Both the position numbers and the translations under genes were made by a program. DNA of 64,000 nucleotides, taken from assembly GCF_014647795.1 (NCBI RefSeq), contig NZ_BMPW01000022.1, positions 62,001-126,000 of the forward strand, in the 5' to 3' direction. Under the pieces are notes generated by a model. The model had not been told where the DNA came from and ran no database searches. It worked only from the letters and a program-made list of their open reading frames with translations. The DNA is from Actinoplanes campanulatus (GTDB lineage: Bacteria > Actinomycetota > Actinomycetes > Mycobacteriales > Micromonosporaceae). Below, in pieces: positions 7,559-16,833 of the stretch. Every line of letters begins with the position of its first letter. Within the stretch, counting starts at the first letter, position 1.

Positions 7559-9313
7559 GTGTCGGCGTCCAGCTGGACGATGGGCCGCCTGCTCCGGCTG
7601 GGGATCGCGGTCGCGCTGGCGGCGGTCGCGCTGGTGGGGGTCACCGGGTTTCTGCGTAACAACGAGATCCTGCAGGCGCAGACGGCGGTCCTGCGTTCCC
7701 AGCAGGTGCTCGGCCAGATCGGGGAGCTGCGGGCGGTCGTTCAGGCGGAGCCGGTCGCCCAGGACGCGGTACGGCTGCGCGTCGCGGAACTGGGCGAGGT
7801 GGCCGGCGCCGATCCGGTGTACCAGCGGTTGTTGCCGCTGGTGGGTGCGCCGGCGCCGGACGTGGCGGGGATGCGGGCCGCCGTCGAGGAGATGCGGCGG
7901 CACGAGGAGACGCGGCTCGACCGCGGCCTGCGGGAACTCGGCGCCGTCTCGCGGACCAACCGGTGGCTGATCGTCTGGGTGTCGGTGGTGGCGGCGCTCG
8001 CGGTCCTGATCGGCGGTCGCCTGCTGGTGTGGCGCTGCGGCCGGACCGCCGGGGAGATCGCCGCCGCCGCACGCGGTGCCCGGCCCGCGCCCGTGGACGG
8101 TCCCCGTGAGCTGGCCGAGCTGGCCACCGCCTGGAACGAGTCGCTGGCCGCCGGCGCGGCGGCCCGTGCGGCGACCCGGACGGAGGCGGCCGCGGCGCAT
8201 GCGGCCGGTTCGGCGTTCGTGGACGCGATGCGGCAGGAGATCCGTACGCCGATGACCGCCCTCACCGGCATGACCGGCCTGCTGTTGGAGACGCCCCTGG
8301 ACACCCGGCAGCGGGCGCTGGCCGAGACCGTGCACGCCAGCGGGTCGGCGCTGCTCACCGTGGTCGGCGACCGGCTCGACCTGGCCGCGGCCGAGGCCGG
8401 TGACCTGGTTCTGGAGCGGCGGCCGTTCGCGCTGCGCGGCTGTGTCCGGCGGGCGCTGGAACCGGTGGCCGGCGAGGCCTCGGCGAAGGGCCTGCGCCTG
8501 GAAGGTCGTCTCGCGCCGGGCTGCCCGGAGTGGGCCGGCGGTGACGAGCGGTGGGTACGCCGGATCCTGACGGCGCTGCTGCGTCCGGCCGTCGCCGGGA
8601 CCGGGCACGGCACCGTCACGGTCACCGTGTCGGAGGCCGAGGGGGCCATCCGGTTCGCGGTGGCCGACACCGGACTGGGCGTGCCGGCCGAGCGGCACAG
8701 CGACGCCGGGGTGCTGCTGGCGGGGCGGCTGGCCGAGGCGATGGGCGGCGGGATCACCACCGAGTACCGCCCGGGGGAGGGCGCCACGGTCACCGTCTCG
8801 GTGCACTTGGACGAGGTGGAGCAGCCGGAGCGGTCCGGGGAGCCGTACGCCGAGGTGGGACCCGGACCGCGCGACAGCGAGCCGGACATGATCCGTGCCC
8901 GCGCCGAGGTGATCGCCGGGCCGGAGGCCGGGGCGCCGGATCGCCGCCGTCTCGCCGGGATCCTGCACCGTTTCGCCGACCGCCTGCCCGGTGTGCTCGA
9001 CCGGATGGATCGGGCGGTGGCCGACGGCGACACCCGCAACCTGGCCCGGCTGGCGCACGGCCTCAAGGCGTCGGCGGCCACCCTGGGCGCGAACCGGTTC
9101 GCGGCGCTCTGCGCGGACCTGGAGGATCGCGCCCACCACGCGCACGGCGATCCGGCGCCGGTGCTGCGGGACCTGCACGAGCGGGCGCGCGAGGTGGGCG
9201 ACAGCATGGAGTCGGTGTCCCGGCGGCTCACCCGATCCCGCGACCGTGCGCCGGTGAACAGCAGGAGCAGCGGCGATGAACGTCATGAACGGCCCGGCAC
9301 CCCGCGATCGTAA
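7559..9313 (+). CDS. Degenerate sensor histidine kinase with C-terminal Hpt domain
   Basis: The 584-residue protein has TM1 (about 12-31), a short extracytoplasmic segment, TM2 (about 136-158), a HisKA-like helix, a HATPase-like domain (about 300-418) and an Hpt domain (about 465-560). The HisKA box reads AMRQEIRTPM: the usual Ser-His-Glu is Arg-Gln-Glu, with Gln226 in place of the phosphorylated His. Both N-box Asn positions are lost (A339, P343 in ILTALLRPAV), although the G1 box ADTGLGVP survives. The Hpt motif LAHGLKASAATLGA keeps His500. It is probably not an active kinase, but the Hpt domain could take phosphate from another protein. GTG 7559 fits the leaderless promoter. Confidence 0.85.
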   Translation: MSASSWTMGRLLRLGIAVALAAVALVGVTGFLRNNEILQAQTAVLRSQQVLGQIGELRAVVQAEPVAQDAVRLRVAELGEVAGADPVYQRLLPLVGAPAPDVAGMRAAVEEMRRHEETRLDRGLRELGAVSRTNRWLIVWVSVVAALAVLIGGRLLVWRCGRTAGEIAAAARGARPAPVDGPRELAELATAWNESLAAGAAARAATRTEAAAAHAAGSAFVDAMRQEIRTPMTALTGMTGLLLETPLDTRQRALAETVHASGSALLTVVGDRLDLAAAEAGDLVLERRPFALRGCVRRALEPVAGEASAKGLRLEGRLAPGCPEWAGGDERWVRRILTALLRPAVAGTGHGTVTVTVSEAEGAIRFAVADTGLGVPAERHSDAGVLLAGRLAEAMGGGITTEYRPGEGATVTVSVHLDEVEQPERSGEPYAEVGPGPRDSEPDMIRARAEVIAGPEAGAPDRRRLAGILHRFADRLPGVLDRMDRAVADGDTRNLARLAHGLKASAATLGANRFAALCADLEDRAHHAHGDPAPVLRDLHERAREVGDSMESVSRRLTRSRDRAPVNSRSSGDERHERPGTPRS

Positions 9314-9355
9314 AAGCCCGGCGGATCCCGGTGCGAACGGCCACAATCAACCGGT

Positions 9356-10432
9356 GTGAGCAGGAAAACGGGGCGAAACGGTCGGCGGATCGGCGCCCTC
9401 CTCGTGGTGGCGGGCGCCGTGGCCGCCGGGATCATCCTGGCCGTGCAGCGGAACGAGACCGCCACACCGCCCCCCACCGTGGTCGCCGACCGCGGCGAGG
9501 TCACCCGGGTCGTGGCCACCACCGGCACGGTCGAACCCGCCGCCACCCTCGGCCTGGCCTTCGGAGTGAACGGCACCGTCGCGTCGGTGTCGGTACGCCC
9601 CGGCAACCGGGTCACCAAGGGGCAGGCCCTCGCCGCGCTCGACGGCACCGGCGCGGCCGACGACGTGACCGACGCCGAGGCCGCCCTGTCCGAGGCGCAG
9701 AGCCGGCTCAGCGAGGCGAGGACCGTCTCGGTGAGCACCACGGCCAGCGCCACCGCCTGCGCCCGGCCGAAAGCGGCGGCCGCCGGACCGTGCGCCACCC
9801 GGGGCTACCCGGACACCGGCGGCGATCCGGTCCTCACCGCCGAGCAGCAGGTCTACCAGGCCGCGCACCGGGTCGAGGAGGCCGAGGAGGCGTTCAAGGG
9901 CACGACCCTCAAGGCGCCGATCGCGGGCACCGTGCTCGCCGTCGAGGGCAGCGTCGGCGACCACGCGCAGCGCGGGTCCACCTTCGTGAGCCTGGCCGAC
10001 ACATACGCCATGCGGGTCCGCGCCGCGTTCCCGGAGGCCGACGCCACCGCCCTCGAGACCGGCCAGTCCGCCACCATCACACCGGCCGGGTCGGACGGCA
10101 CGTACGCCGGCGAGGTGGTGCAGGTCGACCCGGTCGGCACCCGGGACGGCACCCTGGTCCGGTACGGCGTGCTGCTGTCCGTCGCCCACCCGCCGAGCGA
10201 TCTGCTGGTCGGGCAGAGCGCCCAGGTCGAGGTTCGTACCGGCCAGGTGGACAGCGCGCTGCGGGTGCCGTCGACCGCGGTCCACGACGTCTCCGGCGAC
10301 TCCGGCACGGTGCTGGTGCGCAGCGGCGGGCAGTCGGTCGCGCGCACCGTGACGCTCGGGTTGCAGGGCGACGAGTACACCGAGATAACCGGCGGACTCG
10401 CCGAGGGCGACCAGGTCGTACGTTTCCGGTGA
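9356..10432 (+). CDS. HlyD/RND-type membrane fusion (adaptor) protein, copy 1
   Basis: The 358-residue adaptor has an N-terminal membrane anchor (residues about 12-30), then a biotinyl-lipoyl-like fold split by a helical hairpin: GTVASVSVRPGNRVTKGQAL on one side and LKAPIAGTVLAVEGSVG on the other. Beta-barrel and membrane-proximal domains follow (FPEADATALETGQSATIT). Such proteins join MacB-type exporters to partners, and in Gram-positive bacteria they form extracellular adaptors. The hairpin includes a Cys pair (about 10 residues apart) around CARPKAAAAGPC. Start is GTG 9356. It opens a five-gene export operon. Confidence 0.88.
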   Translation: MSRKTGRNGRRIGALLVVAGAVAAGIILAVQRNETATPPPTVVADRGEVTRVVATTGTVEPAATLGLAFGVNGTVASVSVRPGNRVTKGQALAALDGTGAADDVTDAEAALSEAQSRLSEARTVSVSTTASATACARPKAAAAGPCATRGYPDTGGDPVLTAEQQVYQAAHRVEEAEEAFKGTTLKAPIAGTVLAVEGSVGDHAQRGSTFVSLADTYAMRVRAAFPEADATALETGQSATITPAGSDGTYAGEVVQVDPVGTRDGTLVRYGVLLSVAHPPSDLLVGQSAQVEVRTGQVDSALRVPSTAVHDVSGDSGTVLVRSGGQSVARTVTLGLQGDEYTEITGGLAEGDQVVRFR

Positions 10433-10487
10433 TCGCGGAATCCGTGGAACACCGGATCACGAACCGCCCGGAAGGCATGATGACGGT

Positions 10488-11498
10488 GTGAACGCGCTGC
10501 GCCGTCCCACCACGCTGGTGAACGCCCTGCTGGTGCTGCTGATCGTCGGTGCCGGGCTCTGGAGTTGGACCCTGCTGCGGGACGCCTCGGGGACGGCCCG
10601 GGCGAGCGCCTCGGGCGTGCGGACGGTGACCGTCACCGAGGGCACGGTCACCCGGACCGTGTCCGCGGACGGCACCGTGGCCGGCGCCGCCACCGCCACC
10701 GCCACCTTCACCACGCCCGGAACGGTCGCCTCGATCAAGGTGAAGGTCGGCGACCGGGTCGGCGCGGGCGCCCTGCTGGCCCGGGTCGACCCCACCGGTG
10801 CCGAACGCGACCTGGAACTGGCCCGGGCCGACCTGGCGGCCGCCGAGGACGCGGTGGACCGTGCCGAGGACGCCGGCACCGACACCGGCCCCGCGGCCGA
10901 CGCCGTCACCGAGGCCGAACTGACCGTCGACGAGGCGGAGGCCGCGGTCGCCGGGACGAAGCTGACCGCGCCGATGGGCGGGACGGTGATCGCTGTCAAC
11001 GGGTCGCTGGGCGGGTCGAGCACCACGGACAAGAGCGGGTTCGTCGACCTGGCCGACCTGAACAAGCTCCAGATCACCGCCGCCTTCCCGGAGGCCGACG
11101 CCACCGAGCTCCAGGAGGGCCAGAGCGCCACCATCACCTGGAACGCGCTCCAGGGCGCCGGGACCACCGGCACGGTGACCGCCGTCGCCCCCACCGCCAC
11201 CAGCGAGGACGACGTGGTGACGTACGGCGTGACGATCAGCCTCCCGGACCCGCCGGAGGGCGCCAAACCCGGCCAGACCGTGAAGGTCGCGGTCGTCACC
11301 GGCAACGTGGACAACGCCGTCATGGTCGACTCGGTGGCCGTCACCAGCGCCGGCGACCGGAAGACCGTGACCGTCCTGGGCGGTGACCGCAGGCAGGAGA
11401 TCCGACAGGTGGAGGTGGGCCTGGAGGGCGACGACGTCTACCAGATCACCTCGGGCCTGACCCCCGGCGAGCGGGTCGTGCTGCCGGGCCCGCGATGA
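10488..11498 (+). CDS. HlyD/RND-type membrane fusion (adaptor) protein, copy 2
   Basis: The 336-residue paralogue of the preceding gene has an N-terminal anchor (VNALLVLLIVGAGLWSWTLL) and the same split lipoyl domain: GTVASIKVKVGDRVGAGALL and LTAPMGGTVIAVNGSLG. The FPEADATELQEGQSATITW segment nearly repeats copy 1. Its helical hairpin is shorter and rich in Ala, Asp and Glu. The 3' end overlaps the ATPase start by 4 nt. Two adaptors in series suggest a tandem duplication, and the pair may form a hetero-oligomeric ring. Confidence 0.88.
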   Translation: MNALRRPTTLVNALLVLLIVGAGLWSWTLLRDASGTARASASGVRTVTVTEGTVTRTVSADGTVAGAATATATFTTPGTVASIKVKVGDRVGAGALLARVDPTGAERDLELARADLAAAEDAVDRAEDAGTDTGPAADAVTEAELTVDEAEAAVAGTKLTAPMGGTVIAVNGSLGGSSTTDKSGFVDLADLNKLQITAAFPEADATELQEGQSATITWNALQGAGTTGTVTAVAPTATSEDDVVTYGVTISLPDPPEGAKPGQTVKVAVVTGNVDNAVMVDSVAVTSAGDRKTVTVLGGDRRQEIRQVEVGLEGDDVYQITSGLTPGERVVLPGPR

Positions 11499-12214
11499 CC
11501 GGGACACCCGTTCTCGACGTGCGGAACCTGACCAGGGTCTACGGCGACGGCGCCACCGAGGTGCGCGCCCTCGACGGCGTGACCCTCCGGGTGGAGCGGG
11601 GCGAGTACGTGGCCGTCACGGGCTCGTCCGGCTCCGGCAAGTCGACGCTCATGAACATCCTGGGCTGCCTGGACACCCCCACCACCGGCGGCTGCCTGCT
11701 GGACGGGGTGGACGTCGGCCGGCTCACCGACGCGCAGCTCGCCCTGGTGCGCAACCGGCGGATCGGATTCGTCTTCCAGGAGTTCAGCCTGATCCCCCGG
11801 ATCAGCGCGGTGGCCAACGTCGAACTGCCCCTGGCGTACCACGGGATCAAGCCGGCCGAGCGGCGCCGCCGTGCCATGTCCGCCCTGGACCTGATCGGCC
11901 TCGCCGACCGGGCCGACCACGAGCCCCACCAGCTCTCCGGCGGGCAGCAGCAGCGCGTCGCGGTGGCCCGGGCGCTGGTCACCGAGTCGGCCCTGCTGCT
12001 GGCCGACGAGCCCACCGGCAACCTGGACAGTCACGCCACCGAGGAGCTCCTGTCCGTGTTCGACGAGCTGAACGCGGCCGGCCGGACCATCGTGATCATC
12101 ACGCATGAGCCCGGGGTGGGCGCCCGCGCGGACCGCCTGATCACCCTGTTCGACGGGCGGATCGTCGAGGACTCCCGGCAGGAGCCGGCCGGACGGCACG
12201 CGGCGGCGGCCTGA
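11495..12214 (+). CDS. MacB/LolD-type ABC transporter ATP-binding protein
   Basis: The 239-residue ATPase has Walker [11 protein letters not shown]-loop [10 protein letters not shown], signature [15 protein letters not shown], Walker [13 protein letters not shown] and H-loop IIITHEP. The family drives extracytoplasmic mechanotransmission rather than classical membrane translocation. It is coupled to the upstream adaptor by ATGA and lies 1 nt before the permease. The substrate is not evident; peptides, lipids and antibiotics are known for relatives. Confidence 0.93.
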   Translation: MTGTPVLDVRNLTRVYGDGATEVRALDGVTLRVERGEYVAVTGSSGSGKSTLMNILGCLDTPTTGGCLLDGVDVGRLTDAQLALVRNRRIGFVFQEFSLIPRISAVANVELPLAYHGIKPAERRRRAMSALDLIGLADRADHEPHQLSGGQQQRVAVARALVTESALLLADEPTGNLDSHATEELLSVFDELNAAGRTIVIITHEPGVGARADRLITLFDGRIVEDSRQEPAGRHAAAA

Positions 12215-12215
12215 G

Positions 12216-13334
12216 ATGAGCCTCCCCGAGATCGTCCGATCCGCGTTCCGGGGCATCGGGGCCAACGGACCGCGGTCCCTGCTCACCGTGCTCGGCATCC
12301 TGATCGGCGTCGCCGCCGTCATCCTGCTGGTCGCCGTCGGCAACGGCTCCGCCCAGGGTGGCTCCAACACGCTGACGATCATGGGCACCGGTCTCACCAT
12401 GAAGATCGCCGAGTCCCTCGACGACCCGGTGCTCGCCCCCGGCGTGCGGTCGGTCTCCCCGGTGGCCGGCACCTCCGCCATCCTCACCTGGGAGGGCGCC
12501 GAGCACCGGAGCGACTCGTTCATGGGCACCGTGCCCGGCTGGTTCACCGCCGCCGACTCCCCGGTCGAGACCGGAGCGATCTTCACGGCCGACGACGAGG
12601 CGCAGGCCCGCCGGGTCGTGGTGATCGGACGGACCGTGGCCGAGGAGCTGTTCCCCGGCACCGACCCGGTCGGTCAGCGGGTCACCGTCGGCGGGGCCCT
12701 GTTCAGCGTGATCGGCGTGCTGAAGGAGAAGAGGGACGCCGGCGACACGGCGGTCGCCCCGATCAGCGCGGTCCAGCAGGTCCTCGCCGGGTACGGCCCG
12801 CTCAGCGCCATCCTCGTCGAGGCCGGGGACGCGTCGCCGGCCGACACCGTCGAGGGACAGGTCAGCGCGATCCTCGACACGAAACTGGAACCCGGCTCCT
12901 ACCGCGTGGTGAACGCCTCCCAGCCGCTCGAGACACGGACCGCGACGGCCCGCGCCTTCACCACCCTGCTCGGCGCGGTCGCCGCCGTCAGCCTGCTCGT
13001 CGGCGGCCTCGGCATCACCAACATCATGCTGGTCACGGTCGCCGAGCGAACCCGCGAGATCGGCATCCGCAAGGCCCTGGGCGCGCCCCGCCGGGTGATC
13101 CTCGCCCAGTTCCTCGTCGAAGCCACCCTGCTCAGTGTTATCGGTGGAGGTCTGGGCGTGGCCGTCGCCTACCTCGGCAGCCACTTCTCGATCGCCGGCG
13201 TCCAGCCGGTGATCGTGCCCGGTTCGGTCGCGCTCGTCCTGGGCGTCTCCGTACTGATCGGGATCTTCTTCGGCGGCCTGCCCGCCGTCCGTGCCGCCGG
13301 CCTGCGCCCGATCGACGCCCTTCGCTACCCATGA
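12216..13334 (+). CDS. MacB/FtsX-family ABC transporter permease
   Basis: The 372-residue protein has the MacB topology: TM1 at about 21-42, a large extracytoplasmic MacB_PCD domain (about 45-235), then three C-terminal helices forming the FtsX domain. The TM2-TM3 linker carries the conserved VAERTREIGIRKALGAPRR coupling-helix motif. It pairs with the ATPase just upstream. Its last codons overlap the following small gene by ATGA. Confidence 0.92.
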   Translation: MSLPEIVRSAFRGIGANGPRSLLTVLGILIGVAAVILLVAVGNGSAQGGSNTLTIMGTGLTMKIAESLDDPVLAPGVRSVSPVAGTSAILTWEGAEHRSDSFMGTVPGWFTAADSPVETGAIFTADDEAQARRVVVIGRTVAEELFPGTDPVGQRVTVGGALFSVIGVLKEKRDAGDTAVAPISAVQQVLAGYGPLSAILVEAGDASPADTVEGQVSAILDTKLEPGSYRVVNASQPLETRTATARAFTTLLGAVAAVSLLVGGLGITNIMLVTVAERTREIGIRKALGAPRRVILAQFLVEATLLSVIGGGLGVAVAYLGSHFSIAGVQPVIVPGSVALVLGVSVLIGIFFGGLPAVRAAGLRPIDALRYP

Positions 13335-13807
13335 GGAAATCCGTGACCAGCCACGACACCGAGGCCCTGCCGCTACCGCCCGACCTCGGCGAGGAACTCG
13401 CCGCCGCCGCCCCGCGCCGTTGGTGGAACCGCACCACGATCGCCCTGCTCGGCGTGGTCCTGCTGGCCGGCGGCTTCCTGGCCGGAGTCCAGGCCCACGA
13501 ACGCTGGGGCACTTCGGCGCCTTCCCCACAGAACGCGGGCGGGCCGAGCGGCGGTCCGGGCGCCCACCCGACCGGGTCGCCCGCCGCGGGTGGCGCCACC
13601 GGGACCGTTCAGCTCGTCGACGGCGACACTCTCTACGTCACGACCGCGAACGGCGAGACGGTCACCGTCCGGACCGGCGACGCCACCACGGTGAAGGTCA
13701 GCCAGACCGCCGGCCTGGAGACCCTCACCTCGGGACTGCCGGTCACCGTCGAGGGCGCCCCGGACTCCGAGGGCGTCATCACGGCGACGTCGATCACGGC
13801 CGGTTGA
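13331..13807 (+). CDS. Small membrane-anchored protein with DUF5666-like beta domain
   Basis: The 158-residue protein has a cytoplasmic N-terminus, one TM helix (about 36-53), a Gly/Pro/Ser linker and a C-terminal beta-rich domain. That domain (TVQLVDGDTLYVTTANGETVTVRTGDATTVKVS) resembles DUF5666 or OB-like periplasmic modules found with MacB operons. It is translationally coupled to the permease and is probably an accessory subunit. The specific role is unknown. Confidence 0.75.
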   Translation: MRKSVTSHDTEALPLPPDLGEELAAAAPRRWWNRTTIALLGVVLLAGGFLAGVQAHERWGTSAPSPQNAGGPSGGPGAHPTGSPAAGGATGTVQLVDGDTLYVTTANGETVTVRTGDATTVKVSQTAGLETLTSGLPVTVEGAPDSEGVITATSITAG

Positions 13808-13952
13808 TCCTTCATCGGTACGCCGTCCGCAGTCCCCGACCGCATCCCCGATCCGTTCCGCCCTACCGCACGGCCTCGCTGCGGCCTCCCGGCCGCAACG
13901 CCGCCGCCGGGCGGAGGCGGCCCCTCACCCTCCGTTCCCGCCGTGTGCCAGG

Positions 13953-14756
13953 GTGATGGGTATGGATGCGCTTCGGAAGCTTTTTCGGGAACTGCACACG
14001 GCCGGCACCTTCGTGATCGCCAACGCGTTCGACGTGGGGTCGGCCCGGGTGCTGGAGGGGGCCGGGTTCCCCGCCCTGGCCACCACGTCGTCGGGGCTGG
14101 CGGCCACCCTGGGGAAGCTGGATCAGCAGGTCACCAGGGATGAGCTGGTGGCCCATGTCGCGGCGGTGACGGCGCGGGCCGGGGTTCCGGTGAGTGTGGA
14201 CTCGGAGCGGCTGTTCGCGGAGACCGCCGAGGAGATCGCGGAGACCGTGGATCTGCTGGCGGAGGCCGGGGCTTCCGGGGTGTCGATCGAGGACTACGAC
14301 CCGGTGACACGGGTGGTGGAACCGCTCGCGGTCAGCGTCGAGCGGGTCGCGGCCGCGGCGGAGGCCGGCCGGCGGCACGGGCTGGTGCTGACCGCCCGCG
14401 CCGAGAACCATCTCTACGGGGCCGGGGATCTCGACGACACGATCGAACGGCTGGTGGCCTACCGGGATGCGGGGGCCGACGTGCTGTTCGCGCCCGGGGT
14501 GAAGGCCGCCGGGGACATCGAGCGGGTGGTCGCCGCCGTCCGGGCGCCGGTGAACGTGCTCGCCCTCCCGGGCACGCCCAGCGTGCCGGACCTGGGGAAG
14601 CTCGGGGTCCGGCGGGTCTCGGTGGGCGGGGCGCTGGCCTGGGCGGCCTACGGGGCGGTCCGGGACGCGGCCAGGGAGTTGCTGGAGACGGGAACCACCG
14701 GGTTCCGGGCTCACGGTCTCACCCCGGCCGAGGTCAAGGCCGCCTTCGGAGGCTGA
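13953..14756 (+). CDS. Isocitrate lyase/PEP mutase-family carbon-carbon lyase
   Basis: The 267-residue single-domain enzyme belongs to the PEP mutase/isocitrate lyase superfamily. Residues ANAFDVGSARVLEGAGFPALATTSSGLA form the phosphate/carboxylate site, VSVDSERLF supplies a metal-binding Asp, and SGVSIEDYD the family's acidic loop. The lyase KKCGH signature is absent, so methylisocitrate lyase activity is doubtful; oxaloacetate hydrolase- or phosphonopyruvate-like activity is possible. GTG 13953 is taken, but ATG 13956 and ATG 13962 are possible. No neighbour clarifies the substrate. The gap 13808-13952 shows nothing identifiable. Confidence 0.82.
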   Translation: MMGMDALRKLFRELHTAGTFVIANAFDVGSARVLEGAGFPALATTSSGLAATLGKLDQQVTRDELVAHVAAVTARAGVPVSVDSERLFAETAEEIAETVDLLAEAGASGVSIEDYDPVTRVVEPLAVSVERVAAAAEAGRRHGLVLTARAENHLYGAGDLDDTIERLVAYRDAGADVLFAPGVKAAGDIERVVAAVRAPVNVLALPGTPSVPDLGKLGVRRVSVGGALAWAAYGAVRDAARELLETGTTGFRAHGLTPAEVKAAFGG

Positions 14757-14850
14757 GTCCCTGGTTCACGCCAACCTCCCCCACTTCACCGGCGCTTCAC
14801 AGCAATGCGGGTGGGATAGCCACAAAGCTGTTCCAAGGGGGAGGAAAAAC

Positions 14851-15731
14851 ATGAAGAGGACGATCGCGATCATCGCGGCCTGTGCCGTGGTGCTGGCGAG
14901 CGCCGGCGTGGCGGCGGCGGCGGCGGTTCCGTCTCCGTTGACGCTGGTGGCCGCGGGCAGGACGGTGACGGCGGAACGGTACGTCGACGGCGACGACGTC
15001 TATCTGTCCTTCAACCTGGGCCTGCACGTGATCGCCGGGAAGGACCCGCTGGTGGTCCGGGCCTCCAGGACCGGTCGTTGCCGGCCTGGGGCATCGCCCT
15101 GTCCCAGGAGGACGGGAAGTGGTACGTGAACTTCGGCGCCACGGTCTGGAACGCCGGCACGTCCCCGCTGGTGGTGGACGGCTTCCGGCGGACCGGAACG
15201 GATCTGATGGACGCCTACCAGTACTTCTTCGACGCACACGGCAAGCAGGTCGGCTCCCGGCCGGCCGGCACCATGGAGTGGGACGACCGGGAGGGCCACA
15301 AGCACTGGCACTTCACCGACTTCGCGCAGTACACGCTGCTGAAGAGCGACAAGAAGCTGGCGGTGCGCAGCGGCAAGGAGGCGTTCTGCCTGGCCAACAC
15401 GGACGCGGTCGACTACACGATCGCGGGCGCGAAGTGGCGGCCGGAGAACACCTCGCTGGAGACCTCGTGCGGGGCGAACACCGTGGTGGCGGTGCGTGAG
15501 GTGCTGGACATCGGCAACGGCGACACCTACACCCAGGACCGGCCCGGCCAGTCGTTCGACATCACGAACCTGCCGAACGGCACCTACTACATCCAGGTGA
15601 AGGCGAACCCGAGCAACCGTCTGGGCGAGCTGACCACCGGCAACAACACCGCGCTCCGCAAGATCGTGCTGGGTGGCACGGCGAAGAAGCGCACCCTCAC
15701 CGTGCCGGCGGTCCACGGCATCAAGGGCTGA
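14851..15731 (+). pseudogene. Secreted lysyl oxidase-family gene broken by an internal deletion/frameshift
   Basis: ATG 14851 has a strong RBS (GGGGGAGGAAAAAC) and encodes a clean signal peptide ending AAAAA, then YLSFNLGLHVIAGKDPLVVRA in frame 1. The rest, SLPAWGIALSQEDGKWYVNF onwards to 15731, lies in frame 3. The switch must fall at about 15045-15075. The C-terminal part carries the copper-site motif GHKHWHFTDFAQYTLL of lysyl oxidases. Family members have well over a hundred residues between these parts as I recall them, so a deletion plus frameshift is likely rather than a sequencing slip. A TTG start at 15078 could still yield the 217-residue catalytic part, but without export. Confidence 0.75.
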
Positions 15732-16833
15732 CCGTCTCCCGGCCGGTCGTCCGCGAGTCGAGGAAGTCCAGGTCGGCCTCCCAGCCCAGACCGGGCGCGG
15801 AGGGCACCTCGACGAACCCGCCGTCGCAGACGACCGGCTCGCGTGTGACGTCCCGGGCGTAGTACTTGTCCGAGCCGGAGACGTCCGACGGCAGGGTGAA
15901 GCCGGGCAGCGAGCTGAGCGCCACGTTCGCGGCCCGGCCGATCCCGAACTCGTGCATGCCGCCACACCACACCGGCACGTCGTGGGCGACGGCCAGATCG
16001 TGGGCGCGGACCGCGGGGGTGAGCCCGCCCATCCGGGAGACCTTGATGTTGAGGATCCGCCCGGCGCCCAGCCGCAGCGCGGTGACCAGGTCGTCCACCT
16101 CCTCGACCGACTCGTCCAGGCAGATCGGCGTGGTCAGGATGGCTTGCAGCGCGGCGTGGTCGGTCAGAGCGCGCGGGGCGAACGGCTGCTCGATCATCAG
16201 CAGGCCGAGACCGTCCAACTCCTCGAAGACCGCGCGAGCATCGAGCGCATAGGCGCCGTTGGCGTCCACGTGCACCGGCACGGACGGGAAGGCGGCACGG
16301 ACCGCGCGGACCGGCTCGACGTCCCAGCCCGGCGCGATCTTCAGCTTCACCCGCCGGTACCCCTCGGCCACCCGGGCCTCGACCTGGGCGAGCAGGTCGT
16401 CGATGGTGGCCTCGATGCCGAGCGACACACCGGCTTCGACCTTCGCCCGCTCACCCCCAAGAGCTTTGGAGAGGGGTACGCCCATCGCGCGCGACCACAG
16501 TGCCCAGCCCGCCATGTCGAACCCGGCCCGCGCGAAATGGTTCCCCCGCACCTTCGCCATCGCGGCCGCCAGCTCGGACGGATGCTCCCACCGGGCGGCC
16601 AGCACGAGCGGCGCCAGGAACGTGCGGGCCACCGCCCAGCAGCTGTCCACCGTCTCGGCGGAGTAGAACGGGCCGCTCGGCGAGGCGATCTCACCCCAGC
16701 CGACGGCCCCGTCCGAGCCGGTGAGCGTGACGAGGATGTGCTCCAGCTCCCGTTTGGCGTGGGAGCTGGTCTGAAATCGGTGCACGAGCGGCAGCCGGAC
16801 CCGGCGCAGCTCCACCTTCTCGATCCGGATCAT
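15721..16833 (-). CDS. N-acyl(succinyl)amino acid racemase / o-succinylbenzoate synthase-family enolase
   Basis: The 370-residue enolase-superfamily enzyme keeps all catalytic positions: Lys163 and Lys165 in KLKIAP, Asp190 in DANGAY, Glu215 in IEQP, Asp240 in CLDESV and Lys264 in NIKVSR. This is the OSBS/N-succinylamino acid racemase pattern. OSBS (menC) activity in menaquinone synthesis is possible, but no men genes are near. The operon partners are a GNAT acyltransferase and an SIS protein, and an M20 deacylase is divergent, which favours the NSAR pathway converting D- to L-amino acids. ATG 16833 overlaps the SIS gene stop. Confidence 0.88.
   Translation of the reverse strand: MIRIEKVELRRVRLPLVHRFQTSSHAKRELEHILVTLTGSDGAVGWGEIASPSGPFYSAETVDSCWAVARTFLAPLVLAARWEHPSELAAAMAKVRGNHFARAGFDMAGWALWSRAMGVPLSKALGGERAKVEAGVSLGIEATIDDLLAQVEARVAEGYRRVKLKIAPGWDVEPVRAVRAAFPSVPVHVDANGAYALDARAVFEELDGLGLLMIEQPFAPRALTDHAALQAILTTPICLDESVEEVDDLVTALRLGAGRILNIKVSRMGGLTPAVRAHDLAVAHDVPVWCGGMHEFGIGRAANVALSSLPGFTLPSDVSGSDKYYARDVTREPVVCDGGFVEVPSAPGLGWEADLDFLDSRTTGRETVSP

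Noticed and set aside
6895-7662. 255-codon minus-strand frame overlapping the receiver gene
   Set aside because: It overlaps the whole receiver gene in another frame; the receiver has an RBS and a clear fold.
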